A DNA stretch of 64,000 bases from Promethearchaeota archaeon Loki_b31 (lineage in GTDB: Archaea > Asgardarchaeota > Lokiarchaeia > Sigyniarchaeales > SOKP01). Both the position numbers and the translations under genes were made by a program. The notes beneath the pieces are model-generated. The model did not search any database. It had not been told where the DNA came from and worked only from the letters and a program-made list of their open reading frames with translations. Below are positions 7,642-17,204 of this stretch, in pieces; the first letter of the stretch is position 1, and each line of letters starts with the position of its first letter. Location: positions 62,001-126,000 of the forward strand of contig NJBI01000005.1 of NCBI GenBank assembly GCA_005222975.1, read 5' to 3'.

Positions 7642-9000
7642 TTATTCTAAATCGGTTCGACCTATTGCTCTAAATGGCAAAGCGCTATTAAACTCTTCGT
7701 AATCGAAAAGTCTTCTTCCATCTACAAGGTTCGGAGTTTTCATTTGCTTCTTGAAATCGTCTGGCATAAGTTTTTTAAACTCGTCCCACTCCGTAATTAT
7801 TATTGCACACTCAGAATTTTTTAAAGCTTCTTCAATTGACTCGGCATATTTTATTTTATCTCCCATTTCCATTTCAGCATTTTTATTTGCTTTAGGATCA
7901 TATCCGATGATATCAGTTATACCTCTTTTTCTTAATTCATTAACAACCCTAATACTAGCAGCTTCCCGCATATCGTCCGTACCTGGCTTGAAAGCAAGAC
8001 CTAATAAGGCTACTTTTTTACCAGCTAATTTTCCTGCCAATTGTTCAGCCATATCAACGATGTGGATTGCTTGATCGTCGTTAATGCCTAAAACTGCTTC
8101 CAATAATCTTGAAGTATATCCTTTTGATTTAGACCACGCTTTTATTGCGTTCACATCTTTATGAAAACAAGAACCTCCAAAACCCACTCCAGCATTTAAA
8201 AATCGAGAATTTAATCTGTAATCGAGCCCTACTCCTTTCATAACTTGGGCTATATCTACATTTGGTACTAACTCAGCAAAATTCGCGAATTCATTAGCAT
8301 AGCTGATTTTAGTAGATAAAAGGCAGTTGTTTCCGTATTTAACTAATTCAGCGCTTTCTAGATTTATTCTTAATATAGGGCAATTTTGTAAGTGGTCACC
8401 ATAGAAATATTCGTAAAACTCTTGAAGCATGGCGCCACTCTTCTTGTCAATCTCACCTATTACGATCCTATCTGGGCGAAGCGTATCTTCAATCGAACGA
8501 CCCTCCGCTAAAAATTCGGGTTGCATGCATAAGCCAAAATCTTTTCCTGGAACCTTTCCAGATACTTCAGTAATTATTTTTCCTACCAGATTCCTCGTAG
8601 TACCGGGAACTACGGTAGATCTTACAACAACTAAATGATATTTATCCTTTTGCTTTAGAGCCTCTCCTATTTCCCTAGCTGTACTCTCAATATAGCCTAA
8701 GTCTATGCTTTTATCTTCTCGCATGGGAGTACCTTGAGTAATCATAGAAATATCCGTTTCGAGTACCGCTTTTACGGGATTCAGCAAGCACTGTAATAGT
8801 TCTGGTTTATTAGCTTTAATATCGTCCATCATTTCTTGTAAATCCGCTTCGTAAAATGGTGCCTTTCCATCATTAATCATTTTAGCCTTCTTTTCATTAT
8901 GAGTGGATGCTAAGACTTGTATGTCTTTCCCAGCGAAACATGCAGCACTACATAAACCGATAAATCCAGTCCCTAAAATCGAAACGCTATACTTATACAT
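7642..9000 (-). CDS. UDP-glucose/GDP-mannose 6-dehydrogenase family protein
   Basis: A 452-residue nucleotide-sugar dehydrogenase that oxidises a UDP- or GDP-hexose to the uronic acid with two NAD+. The N-terminal Rossmann motif is SILGTGFIGLCSAACFAG. The catalytic cysteine lies in GVGFGGSCFHKDVNAI, and the C-terminal UDP-binding domain shows VALLGLAFKPGTDDMREA, a highly conserved segment. The length is normal for the family. It is transcribed alone and divergently from the aldolase/Fae gene pair. It probably provides uronic acids for surface glycans or protein glycosylation. The exact sugar (UDP-Glc, UDP-GlcNAc or GDP-Man) is not resolvable by eye. Confidence 0.9.
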   Translation of the reverse strand: MYKYSVSILGTGFIGLCSAACFAGKDIQVLASTHNEKKAKMINDGKAPFYEADLQEMMDDIKANKPELLQCLLNPVKAVLETDISMITQGTPMREDKSIDLGYIESTAREIGEALKQKDKYHLVVVRSTVVPGTTRNLVGKIITEVSGKVPGKDFGLCMQPEFLAEGRSIEDTLRPDRIVIGEIDKKSGAMLQEFYEYFYGDHLQNCPILRINLESAELVKYGNNCLLSTKISYANEFANFAELVPNVDIAQVMKGVGLDYRLNSRFLNAGVGFGGSCFHKDVNAIKAWSKSKGYTSRLLEAVLGINDDQAIHIVDMAEQLAGKLAGKKVALLGLAFKPGTDDMREAASIRVVNELRKRGITDIIGYDPKANKNAEMEMGDKIKYAESIEEALKNSECAIIITEWDEFKKLMPDDFKKQMKTPNLVDGRRLFDYEEFNSALPFRAIGRTDLE

Positions 9001-9209
9001 TTTCGTTACTCTTATTAAATTAAATTCTTTTAATTATCAATTTTGGATATTGTTAAAACTTTTTGCAATTCTACAAATAAATTTATAATATAATGAAATG
9101 TATTAAATTTATGATCTCTTCCAATGAAAGTTGGAAGTATGGGAATTCTTTGGGTAGAATTCAAAATTCATATATAAAATATTAACAAAAAAATAAGGTA
9201 AATGATAAA

Positions 9210-10496
9210 ATGAACGATTTGAGAAAAAAATTGAAAATTCCAGACGACGCATTAAAAGTAATAAACGATTTCTTATTGGACGAAAAAAATCCACTGATAA
9301 ACGATCTTTTAGATATAGTAGATAAATATGGCGGAATAGAGGAGATTAATAGAAAGGCAGAAGAAGCCAGTAAATTAGAAAACTTACTCGAAAAATTAAA
9401 AAAGAAAAAGCCAGAATATGTTAAGGATATTGAGTGGTTGATTTCTCAACGCGGCAATAATTCTTTTATTAGCATAGTAGATTATAGAAAAAAGATTTTA
9501 GGCGATAAAGCGTCTGAAATGACTTTCGACGAAGACTTTGCTATAACATTAGAACTTTCTGCGTGTCAATACTTCCCTTTCTTGATGGATATGGTAAGAG
9601 ACGCCGTTAAAAATCAAAAAATAGTACCTGGTAGAATCATTCGCGTAAGATACATGAAAGAACAGGAAGAAGACGGGGATTTACTAGCTATGGCAGCGGC
9701 AATGCAAATTATTGGTTCGACTTGGGTCGAAACTCTTGACACAAAGGGAACTGCCCCTGGTCCAGATGGTATGCCTGTAAATGTACATCTTGGTGGTCCC
9801 GAAACTATTACTGGCTATTTTGGAGGTGTTGGACAACCAAACAATTTTGCGTTAAAATGGGTTGATGAATATCTTTATTATTATACTAACTACGGCATTA
9901 AACAGGTTCTTAATGTGAATCCAGGCACTGTTTTATTAGGTTATTTTATCCATAAACTTGGTATCAACAACGAATTTAAAATTAGTGTATACATGGGTAA
10001 TGATAACCCGTATTCTTGTCTTTGGACATTATTGACCGCTAAATTGTTTGCACGGGAGGATGGAACTAGTCCCTTGATTGGCTTTAACCTTGCCAATTCA
10101 GTTAATAATGAAACTATTGAAGTAACTGCCTATATTAGAAAAGAATTTGGGTTTGAAGATGTAGTACGAATAGAACACCATATAACTGAAACATGGAAAA
10201 GTATTGTAAGGCAGCCTTATGATCGTCGAGACGAATTAATGGAATTAGCTAAGAAAGTGAAGAATGTAAGTGCGAAACATGAGGGAGCAAATGTTGATGT
10301 TGACGAAAAACGGGATCATCCTACAGATATCCTTGAATATTTCATGACTAAGGAGGATATTGAAGAAGCGGGAATATGGGAAGCATTACGCATAAACCTT
10401 CTCGACCGATACGAAGCTATTAATACTACAGCTGAAGCTCTAACCAAAAAGGGACTAACATTTATAGCTGCTAAGAATTTACATCATCGGGAATAA
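9210..10496 (+). CDS. Unrecognised 428-residue protein in a two-gene unit with aldolase-Fae fusion
   Basis: I do not recognise the family. The N-terminal ~100 residues are charged and helical (KAEEASKLENLLEKLKKKK). The remainder looks like an alpha/beta catalytic body with well-formed conserved-looking stretches: PGRIIRVRYMKEQEEDGD, LDTKGTAPGPDGMPVNVHLG, FGGVGQPNNFALKWVDEY, ISVYMGNDNPYSCLWTLL, RIEHHITETWKSIVRQPYD. It has two cysteines and no membrane segment or signal peptide. Alternating strand/helix segments would suit a TIM-barrel enzyme, but this is inference. AAGGT at 9196-9200 serves the ATG at 9210. The next gene starts 19 bases downstream, so the two are almost certainly co-expressed; the protein probably makes or uses the aldolase substrate. 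Confidence 0.6.
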   Translation: MNDLRKKLKIPDDALKVINDFLLDEKNPLINDLLDIVDKYGGIEEINRKAEEASKLENLLEKLKKKKPEYVKDIEWLISQRGNNSFISIVDYRKKILGDKASEMTFDEDFAITLELSACQYFPFLMDMVRDAVKNQKIVPGRIIRVRYMKEQEEDGDLLAMAAAMQIIGSTWVETLDTKGTAPGPDGMPVNVHLGGPETITGYFGGVGQPNNFALKWVDEYLYYYTNYGIKQVLNVNPGTVLLGYFIHKLGINNEFKISVYMGNDNPYSCLWTLLTAKLFAREDGTSPLIGFNLANSVNNETIEVTAYIRKEFGFEDVVRIEHHITETWKSIVRQPYDRRDELMELAKKVKNVSAKHEGANVDVDEKRDHPTDILEYFMTKEDIEEAGIWEALRINLLDRYEAINTTAEALTKKGLTFIAAKNLHHRE

Positions 10497-10515
10497 TAAA
10501 TAGAGGTTAATTTAA

Positions 10516-12006
10516 ATGGGAAAATTTGATTTTAGACCAACAGGAGTTATGCCAGCATTAGTAACTCCTTTTAATAAAGAAGACGAATCAATTAACGAAG
10601 AAAACCTTAGAAATTTAGTAAACCATCTTATAGATCAAGGAGTTACGGGACTTGTTCCCGTAGGGACGACTGGAGAGTTCGTTAACATGACTTTTGAAGA
10701 ACGCTTGAGAGTCATCGAAATAGTCGTCGACGAGACGAATGGTAGGGTTCCTGTAATTGCTGGAACTGGAGAAACGGGAACAAATTTGGTAATCGATGCC
10801 ACTAAAGCTGCAACGGACATCGGTGCAGATGCGGCTATAATTGTAACGCCTTATTATCTCAAACCTAAGGCAAAAGGGTTGTACGACCATTATTTTACGA
10901 TAGCAGAAAAAACCGATATACCCTTGGTGTTGTATAATATTCCCGTCTGTACGGGGGTAGAACTGCCTTGGACTGTTGTAGAAGATCTAGTTGATATAGA
11001 TAATTTCGTCGCGATAAAGGATTCTAGCGGTGACTACAAATATTTCTCTGCGTTATTAGAGAAAGTGAGCGATAAAATCTCCGTTCTAATAGGGTGGGAC
11101 GAAAATGTATTGGGTGCTTTAGCTGGTGGCGCTGCGGGTTGTATACTTGGTTCTGCTAATGTTATTCCTAAGGTATGGCTCGAACTTTACGACCATGTAA
11201 AAAATAATCGCTTAATTGAAGCACAAACTCTACAAAAGAAAGTGCAAAAGCTAGCTCGAATGTTAATCAATTCTGGAGCTCTAGGCGCCAAAGAGTGTTT
11301 GAATTTGATGGGCATTCCAGTAGGCACAACAAGACGCCCGATCATTTTAGGAGACGCTCTTTCCTACGAACTCCAAGACGAATTTAGAGTTGAACTTGAA
11401 AAGTTAGGATATATCGAAAAGAAAGAAATTAAGTTCGAGATTGATGATAAAGAACTAACGAGTCGTTTTTACGCAGTGGGTGTTACACCTGACAAAATTT
11501 CTGATTTCAGCTTAAAAGTCGGAGAATCGCTTGTTGGCAGTAGAGCGGAGTTAGCACATATTGATCTTTTAATAGGAAATAAAAAGGGCCCCGTAGGTGA
11601 CGCTTACGCTCGTGCTTTAACTCATCCAGCTAAAGGGCGTGAAGGGTTACAGGTAATTCTCGAACCAAACATGCAAGTCAAACCTGCGACTATTATGATC
11701 CCTACAGTTAAAATCACTTCGCTTCGCCACGCAAGTTTGACTTATGGACCTGCTCAAGCAGCAGTAGCAAAAGCGGTAATGAAATGCGTAGAGGATGGCA
11801 TTCTTCCTAAAGAAGCAGCAGAGGATATATTAATAATTGTAAATGTATTTGTACATCCTAGCGCTAGCGCTCGAAAACGGGTATTTATTAATAACTATAA
11901 AGCTACAAGAAACGCCATTCGAAAGGCAATGGAAGGGTTACCAACGGTAGATGACGCTATTCAAAACGCTGAAAATGCACGTCATCCCTTCAGGAACGAT
12001 CCGTAA
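10516..12006 (+). CDS. Fusion: DapA/NAL-family pyruvate-type aldolase + formaldehyde-activating enzyme (Fae)
   Basis: A 496-residue two-domain enzyme. Residues 1-~300 are a DapA/N-acetylneuraminate-lyase-family Schiff-base aldolase: GTTGEF at 50-55, IAGTGETGT, TPYYLKPKAKGLY, catalytic Tyr140 (LYNIPVCTG) and Schiff-base Lys168 (AIKDSSGD). The arginine that DHDPS uses after Tyr (YNVPSRTG) is replaced (VCTG), so lysine biosynthesis is unlikely. Residues ~318-487 are a complete Fae domain: KVGESLVGSRAELAHIDLLI with the proposed catalytic His348, GNKKGPVGDAYARAL, YGPAQAAVAKAV, VFVHPSASARKR. Fae condenses formaldehyde with tetrahydromethanopterin to methylene-H4MPT. The fusion suggests an aldolase that releases or consumes formaldehyde next to Fae. 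GAGGT precedes the ATG. Confidence 0.88.
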   Translation: MGKFDFRPTGVMPALVTPFNKEDESINEENLRNLVNHLIDQGVTGLVPVGTTGEFVNMTFEERLRVIEIVVDETNGRVPVIAGTGETGTNLVIDATKAATDIGADAAIIVTPYYLKPKAKGLYDHYFTIAEKTDIPLVLYNIPVCTGVELPWTVVEDLVDIDNFVAIKDSSGDYKYFSALLEKVSDKISVLIGWDENVLGALAGGAAGCILGSANVIPKVWLELYDHVKNNRLIEAQTLQKKVQKLARMLINSGALGAKECLNLMGIPVGTTRRPIILGDALSYELQDEFRVELEKLGYIEKKEIKFEIDDKELTSRFYAVGVTPDKISDFSLKVGESLVGSRAELAHIDLLIGNKKGPVGDAYARALTHPAKGREGLQVILEPNMQVKPATIMIPTVKITSLRHASLTYGPAQAAVAKAVMKCVEDGILPKEAAEDILIIVNVFVHPSASARKRVFINNYKATRNAIRKAMEGLPTVDDAIQNAENARHPFRNDP

Positions 12007-12077
12007 TTAGAATTTTAAAAATAAATAATTTATTTTTTTATATTTCTTTATCTTTTCCACTAAAAATAGTCCTAAAC

Positions 12078-12087
12078 TTTTTTTTTT
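12078..12087 (+). terminator. T-rich tract, possible terminator of the aldolase-Fae unit
   Basis: A run of T residues occurs about 70 bases after the fusion gene, preceded by another T-rich stretch near 12029-12038. Archaeal termination commonly uses such tracts on the coding strand. There is no hairpin, so support is compositional only. Confidence 0.3.
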
Positions 12088-12272
12088 CCATACCTTAACT
12101 CACAATGATATTAAATTTATATTTTATTAATTTTCGAATTTTGTAATTCTATTAATATAAAAGAATGTATTTAAAACTTTTATAATTGATAATCTGAACA
12201 TTGAAATTCTTTTCATAAAATTCTATAATAATAATAAAAATAAAATCCAAAATCTTCAAGAGGAGAATCATT

Positions 12273-12752
12273 ATGAACGAGAAAAAAGTAGAATTAAAGG
12301 TTGGAGAAACTGCTCCCGAATTTTGTCTTCCAGATAAAGATAACAAGGAAGTATGTCTAAAAGATTTCAAAGGTAAATATGTTATCGTATATTTTTATCC
12401 TAAAGATAATACTCCCGGCTGCACAATTGAGGCAATAGGTTTTACAGGGATTTTGCCCGAATTTCAAAAGCTAAACGCGGAAGTTATTGGTATAAGCCCT
12501 GATAGTCCCGAATCTCACGCTAAATTTATTGAAAAAAAGAATTTGAAAGTTATTTTGTTAAGTGATTTGGATAAAGAAGTATTAAAAAAATATGGAGCAT
12601 GGGGATCAAAAGCTTATCGAGGTAAGACTTATTTGGGAGTTACTCGAAGTACTTATTTAGTAAATCCGGAAGGTAAAATTTCTTATATGTGGCCAAAAGT
12701 TAGAGTGAAAGGACATGTTGAAGAAGTTAAAGATATTTTAGCGGGTTTATAA
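12273..12752 (+). CDS. Thioredoxin-dependent peroxiredoxin (BCP/PrxQ type) without nearby resolving cysteine
   Basis: A 159-residue AhpC/TSA-family peroxidase. The active-site pattern is FYPKDNTPGCTIEA, i.e. P43, T47 and peroxidatic Cys50. PrxQ enzymes usually carry the resolving cysteine five residues on; here that position is Ile55. Only Cys18 and Cys28 remain as alternatives, so it works either as a 1-Cys enzyme or with an atypical partner. Further family signs are GISPDSPESHAKF and the conserved Arg in LGVTRSTYLVNPEG. Peroxiredoxins are among the selenoprotein families of Lokiarchaeota, but here the catalytic residue is Cys. AAGAGGAG lies just before the ATG. It is monocistronic by spacing. 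It detoxifies H2O2 or organic peroxides in the cytoplasm. Confidence 0.88.
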   Translation: MNEKKVELKVGETAPEFCLPDKDNKEVCLKDFKGKYVIVYFYPKDNTPGCTIEAIGFTGILPEFQKLNAEVIGISPDSPESHAKFIEKKNLKVILLSDLDKEVLKKYGAWGSKAYRGKTYLGVTRSTYLVNPEGKISYMWPKVRVKGHVEEVKDILAGL

Positions 12753-12818
12753 ATAAAACCTTTAAAACATCTAAACATATTAAAATTAATTAAAATTAAA
12801 AGAGAATTAAGAATTTAC

Positions 12819-13259
12819 ATGATTGATAGAAAATTCATTGGCTACGAATTTACACCAAAAGAAATGGCTATTACTCGTTGGCGAATCTCTCAATTTGCTA
12901 ACGCGATAAGGGAATCGAACTCAATTTATTACGACGTCAATGAAGCCAAAAATCAAGGTTTTAAAGACATACCTGTTCCTACTACTTTTTACACGAGGAT
13001 GACCTTCTCAGATAATAACTTTTTTTCAACTTTGGGGATAGATTTTAGAAAATTATTAGATGGTGGCAGAGAAATTAAGTATTACTCTCAATGTTGTGCC
13101 GGAGATACCATTATATATCAAACCAAAGTCGAAAATATTGTTGAAAAGGAAGGAAAAAGAGGTAAAATGGATTTAATAACGGTGGTCACAAGTGGAAAAA
13201 ACAAGGATACTGGAGAAAAGGTTTTTGATTTAATCATTTCATTAATCGTGTTCCATTAA
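12819..13259 (+). CDS. MaoC-like / FAS1-type dehydratase, N-terminal-half protein
   Basis: A 146-residue hot-dog-fold protein of the type that pairs with a second MaoC protein to make an (R)-specific enoyl-CoA hydratase/dehydratase. IGYEFTPKEMAITRWRISQFANAIRESNSIYYD resembles the 'FAS1-like dehydratase' half (start of the substrate tunnel). The later GGREIKYYSQCCAGDTIIYQTKVENI is the usual second strand-rich part. The catalytic D-x4-H is not here; it lies in the partner encoded 21 bases downstream. The gene pair resembles split HadAB/HTD2-like systems acting on 3-hydroxyacyl thioesters. The natural substrate in an isoprenoid-lipid archaeon is uncertain. Confidence 0.75.
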   Translation: MIDRKFIGYEFTPKEMAITRWRISQFANAIRESNSIYYDVNEAKNQGFKDIPVPTTFYTRMTFSDNNFFSTLGIDFRKLLDGGREIKYYSQCCAGDTIIYQTKVENIVEKEGKRGKMDLITVVTSGKNKDTGEKVFDLIISLIVFH

Positions 13260-13280
13260 ATTTAAAAGGTGATTTGAAAA

Positions 13281-13712
13281 TTGGATAAAGAAGATTTGTT
13301 TTTTGAAGATATTTCAACGGGAATGGAATTACCTACATCAAAAAGGGGACCAATTGTTCGACAACAATTAATAGATTACGCATCAGCATCTGGAGATTAT
13401 AATAAAATTCATTACGACGAGGGGTTTGCGAAAATAGCTAAACTACCTGGATGTATCGCCCATGGAATGCTTGTTATGTCAATAGTCGGGTCCCACATTA
13501 CTGATTGGGCAAAGGGAGGGGTGTTAAAAGACTTCAAAATAAGGTTTGCTGGTATGACAAATGAGAACGATACTTTAATGTTAAAAGGAAAAGTATTGAA
13601 AAAATACTCTGAAAACGGCGAAAATCTGGTCGAAATTAGCGTTCTAAGCGAAACTCAAGACGAAAGAATTACAACGCAAGGTTCCGCAGTTATAGCCCTA
13701 AAAACAAAGTAA
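13281..13712 (+). CDS. MaoC-family (R)-hydratase/dehydratase, catalytic-half protein
   Basis: A 143-residue hot-dog protein with the MaoC hydratase-2 motif YASASGDYNKIHYDEGFAK, which provides the catalytic Asp and His (ASGDYNKIH), followed by GCIAHGMLVMSIVGSHITDW, the second family signature. It hydrates trans-enoyl thioesters or dehydrates (R)-3-hydroxyacyl thioesters. The start codon is TTG at 13281, supported by AAAGGTGAT just upstream. It is in an operon with the preceding half-size protein, and the two should form a heterodimer with a single active site. No other fatty acid or beta-oxidation gene is adjacent. Confidence 0.8.
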   Translation: MDKEDLFFEDISTGMELPTSKRGPIVRQQLIDYASASGDYNKIHYDEGFAKIAKLPGCIAHGMLVMSIVGSHITDWAKGGVLKDFKIRFAGMTNENDTLMLKGKVLKKYSENGENLVEISVLSETQDERITTQGSAVIALKTK

Positions 13713-13917
13713 TTTTTATTTTTTCCTAATAATTTTTTTATGAATTATTTATGTTCCAAATCAAAGAGTTATAACTCAAAATAATTCATTTAGAAAGTTA
13801 ATATCTAATAAGGCGTATATTGATATTCTTTAAATATTTCTTAATTAATTAGGTTTCAATCATAAATGAAATCTTCAAATTTAAGGTTTTAAAATGTTTT
13901 TTTAAAGGTGTTGAAAT

Positions 13918-14487
13918 ATGGATGTAAAAATTGCGATTGAAAAAAGAAGAGCATATAGATCTCTTGAACTCGTTGAGATTTCCGACGAACTAATAGAAGA
14001 TTTAGCCGGATCGGCGCGATTAGCGCCATCTTGTTTTAATAAACAGCCATGGAGATATGTATTTGTTCGCGATAAAGAGCAACTAGAAAAACTTCACAAG
14101 TCATTATCAATAACTAATAAGTGGGTAGAATTAGGTTCGTTAATTATCGCTGTGTTTAGCGAAGTTAAAAATGATTGCGTTATCAAAGAGAGGCAATATT
14201 ATCTTTTCGATACGGGTTTAGCGAGCGCTTTTATAATGCTTCGCGCTACAGAATTAGGTCTTGTTGCGCACCCTATCGCGGGTTTTAATGAAGATGCGGC
14301 GAAGAGAGTGCTTGGCATTCCAGAGCACATGCGATTAATTTCCTTAATAGTAATTGGTAAACATTCTAAAGAATTTAAAGAAGAATTAACCGATATTCAA
14401 AAATCCAAAGAGGATCCAAGACCAGAAAGAAAGCAATTTAAAGAATTCGTTTTCATAGATGAATTTACCAAACCGTTTAACAAGTAA
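13918..14487 (+). CDS. Nitroreductase-family FMN oxidoreductase
   Basis: A 189-residue protein of the nitroreductase fold. The N-terminal IEKRRAYRSLE provides the RRxxR-like FMN phosphate contact. SARLAPSCFNKQPWRYVFV matches the classic 'APSxxNxQPW' FMN signature. GLASAFIMLRATELGLVAHPIAGF is the family's dimer and FMN helix. These enzymes reduce nitro compounds, quinones or flavins with NAD(P)H; the substrate here is unknown. The stop is 6 bases before the GTG start of the YyaL-like gene, so they are probably co-transcribed. The start is ATG 13918, with AAAGGTGTTG just upstream. Confidence 0.85.
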   Translation: MDVKIAIEKRRAYRSLELVEISDELIEDLAGSARLAPSCFNKQPWRYVFVRDKEQLEKLHKSLSITNKWVELGSLIIAVFSEVKNDCVIKERQYYLFDTGLASAFIMLRATELGLVAHPIAGFNEDAAKRVLGIPEHMRLISLIVIGKHSKEFKEELTDIQKSKEDPRPERKQFKEFVFIDEFTKPFNK

Positions 14488-14493
14488 TAAAAG

Positions 14494-16623
14494 GTGAAAA
14501 TCATAGAAGAAAACAAAAAACAAAAAGATGAGCATCAACTTAATAGAAAATTCAATAAATTAATAACTGAAAAAAGCCCTTATTTGCTGCAACACGCTGA
14601 GAATCCAGTAGATTGGTATCCTTGGGGAGAAGAGGCTTTTGAAAAAGCAAAGATGGAAGATAAACCGATATTTCTTTCAGTTGGCTACTCTACTTGCCAT
14701 TGGTGCCATGTAATGGCACACGAATCTTTTGACGACCCTACTGTTGCTAAATTTATGAACGATGTTTTTGTATCTATTAAAGTCGACCGGGAAGAACGAC
14801 CGGACATCGATAAAATATATATGACAGTCTGCCAAATTATGACTAATTCCGGGGGTTGGCCACTAACGATTCTAATGACTCCAGATAAAAAACCTTTCTT
14901 TGCTGGCACATATTTTCCCAAAGAAAGCCGTTTTGGAAGAATTGGCTTAATTGATTTAATCAATCGCGTGAATGATTTGTGGAAAAACGAAAGAAAGGAG
15001 TTGTTAGCATCGAGCGAAAAAATAACATTTGCATTACAAGACATCAACATTGAGTCTCCAGGAAGAAGTCTTGAAGAAAAAGTTATAGAAAACGCTTATT
15101 CTCGGTTAAGTATGCGATTTGACGAAAAGAGAGGTGGCTTTGGCAGCGCACCAAAATTTCCTTCTCCTCATAACTTATTATTCTTATTAAGATATTGGAA
15201 AAGAACAGAAGATAAAAACGCTTTAGATATGGTTGAAAGCACTCTTAAGGCTATGAGGCGAGGCGGTATTTATGATCAAATTGGTTTTGGATTTCATCGC
15301 TATTCTACTGATGTTAACTGGTTAGTACCTCATTTCGAGAAGATGCTGTATGATCAGGCCCTATTAGCGCTCAGCTATATAGAAACTTATCAAGCGACTG
15401 GAAATATTGAGTATGGAGACACTGCTAAAGAGATTTTTACATATGTTTTGCGAGATATGAGTTCTCCTGAAGGAGGATTCTATTCGGCCGAAGATGCGGA
15501 TAGCGAAGGAGAAGAGGGAAAATTTTATGTTTGGACTAAAGAAGAAATTGAAAATATCTTAGAAAAAGAGGATGCTGAGCTAATAGAAAGTATTTATAAT
15601 GTTGAAACTAACGGTAATTATTTAGATGAAGCTACTAGAGCGAAGACTGGCAAAAATATTCTTCATTTGAAGGTTGGTCTATCTGAGCTCGCTAACCCTC
15701 AAGACGAAAGTTTTCATAGTTCTATAGAATCTATGAGACAAAAGCTTTTCAATTCGCGAGAAACCCGAATTAAACCTCATCGGGACGATAAAATATTAAC
15801 TGATTGGAATGGATTAATGATTGCCGCGTTAGCTAAAGGTGGTTTCGTATTGAATGAAGGAAAATACATTAAAGCCGCGAAAAAAGCCGTAACTTTCATC
15901 CTTAAAGATTTAAGGAGGTCAGATGGGCGTCTTTTACATAGGTATCGCGACAGGACTGCTGAAATTGATGCTTATGTAGACGATTATTCGTTTCTTATCT
16001 GGGGTTTAATTAATTTATATGAGGCTACTTTTGACACATTTTACCTAAAAACGGCAATAGATTTAACTGAAGACCAAATAAATCATTTTTGGGACTCGTT
16101 TATAGGGGGGTTCTTCTTTACTGCGGAAGACGGAGAAAAATTGTTAGCCCGTCAGAAAGAGATTTATGACGGTGCTATTCCTTCTGGAAACTCTGTTGCG
16201 ATGTTGAACCTACTCAAATTAGCTCAACTAACAGGAAATCAAGATTACGAGAAAAAAGCAGATCTCATCAGTCGAGTTTTTGCTGAAAACGTTCGAAAGT
16301 CGCCCGTAGCACACAATTTCCTTTTGACAGCCGTAGATTACGCCGTTGGACCGACTTATTCTCTTGTTATTGCAGGAGACACAGGCAATGAAGATACTAA
16401 TGATATGTTGTCTGAAATAAAGAAACATTTTTTGCCTAATAAGTCGTTAATCTTTCGACCCACAGAAAAAACAAGTCCAGAAATAGATGAGTTTTCTAAT
16501 TTCGTTCAATATTTTAACAAATTCGACGGAAAAGCTACTGCGTATGTATGCATTAATAAAACTTGTAAGACACCAACAAATGATGTGAATAAAGCTTTAG
16601 AATATTTGAGTTCAAAAGGATAA
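14494..16623 (+). CDS. YyaL/SPATA20-type protein: thioredoxin-like domain plus alpha/alpha toroid (DUF255)
   Basis: A 709-residue protein of the thioredoxin-domain-containing YyaL family. After a ~20-residue charged lead the family core begins ([20 protein letters not shown]). The thioredoxin-like CxxC is in [16 protein letters not shown], then [14 protein letters not shown] and [16 protein letters not shown]. The C-terminal two thirds have [31 protein letters not shown] and [19 protein letters not shown], typical of the six-hairpin glycosidase-like domain. The biochemical role of the family is not established. The start is taken as GTG 14494; AAAGG overlaps it closely, so a slightly later start is possible. 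It follows the nitroreductase by 6 bases. Confidence 0.88.
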   Translation: MKIIEENKKQKDEHQLNRKFNKLITEKSPYLLQHAENPVDWYPWGEEAFEKAKMEDKPIFLSVGYSTCHWCHVMAHESFDDPTVAKFMNDVFVSIKVDREERPDIDKIYMTVCQIMTNSGGWPLTILMTPDKKPFFAGTYFPKESRFGRIGLIDLINRVNDLWKNERKELLASSEKITFALQDINIESPGRSLEEKVIENAYSRLSMRFDEKRGGFGSAPKFPSPHNLLFLLRYWKRTEDKNALDMVESTLKAMRRGGIYDQIGFGFHRYSTDVNWLVPHFEKMLYDQALLALSYIETYQATGNIEYGDTAKEIFTYVLRDMSSPEGGFYSAEDADSEGEEGKFYVWTKEEIENILEKEDAELIESIYNVETNGNYLDEATRAKTGKNILHLKVGLSELANPQDESFHSSIESMRQKLFNSRETRIKPHRDDKILTDWNGLMIAALAKGGFVLNEGKYIKAAKKAVTFILKDLRRSDGRLLHRYRDRTAEIDAYVDDYSFLIWGLINLYEATFDTFYLKTAIDLTEDQINHFWDSFIGGFFFTAEDGEKLLARQKEIYDGAIPSGNSVAMLNLLKLAQLTGNQDYEKKADLISRVFAENVRKSPVAHNFLLTAVDYAVGPTYSLVIAGDTGNEDTNDMLSEIKKHFLPNKSLIFRPTEKTSPEIDEFSNFVQYFNKFDGKATAYVCINKTCKTPTNDVNKALEYLSSKG

Positions 16624-16698
16624 CCAATTTGGAATAAAAAGAGTGAGATATTATTTCAACTTTTTCAAAAGTAGGGACCTAAAAAAAAGATTTAGAGC

Positions 16699-17067
16699 TT
16701 ATTTTATTTTTGACGAGACGAGTTTTTCCATTTCATTAATTGATGCTACTTTATCCATCTCTTCTTGCGTTATCAATAACTTTAGAGTACCGTTCTTTAT
16801 AAGATAAGCAGAAGGATATTTAGCATCTTGAATGTCATACTTATTCAAAAATTCGTCCTTATGCAGAAATTCAGTCTCTATGTTTAATGTGTCAAGAAAA
16901 GATTTCCATTCTTTCTTCATACCGAAGGGGCTGAATGTTTGGGCACAAAGATTACATTTATAAGTACTTGGTCTTAAAGCCTTATGCCAGAAATCTTTTA
17001 CAGTATTTATCATTCCCGAATCTGCATTATAAATAAAAACCAACTTTTCTATGTTATTTTCGCTCAT
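16699..17067 (-). CDS. Conserved small protein with YNADSG...HK...TYxCNLC signature, function unknown
   Basis: About 122 residues when started at ATG 17067 (MSENNIEKLVFIYNADSG). An in-frame ATG 48 bases upstream would add a non-conserved-looking leader. The pattern YNADSG, FWHKALRPSTYKCNLC and KKEWKSFL is, from memory, a recurrent family in bacteria and archaea without assigned function. The two cysteines in CNLC may bind metal. The C-terminal part (YPSAYLIKNGTLKLLI) looks like a small thioredoxin-like or alpha/beta tail. It is transcribed alone, convergent with the YyaL-type gene. Confidence 0.6.
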   Translation of the reverse strand: MSENNIEKLVFIYNADSGMINTVKDFWHKALRPSTYKCNLCAQTFSPFGMKKEWKSFLDTLNIETEFLHKDEFLNKYDIQDAKYPSAYLIKNGTLKLLITQEEMDKVASINEMEKLVSSKIK

Positions 17068-17204
17068 TATAATTACCCGTGATAAACAAAACCTATCTAA
17101 ATAATTAGAAATCAACTGAAAATTTTAATCTGTTCCTTATTATTCATAAATTTTAGTGATAAATTGAAATAATTTATTTGAATTATGTTGAGATTTTTTT
17201 CCTT

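Noticed and set aside
10516-11415. Calling the aldolase domain dihydrodipicolinate synthase (lysine synthesis)
   Set aside because: The substrate-carboxylate arginine after the catalytic Tyr is absent and the domain is fused to Fae.
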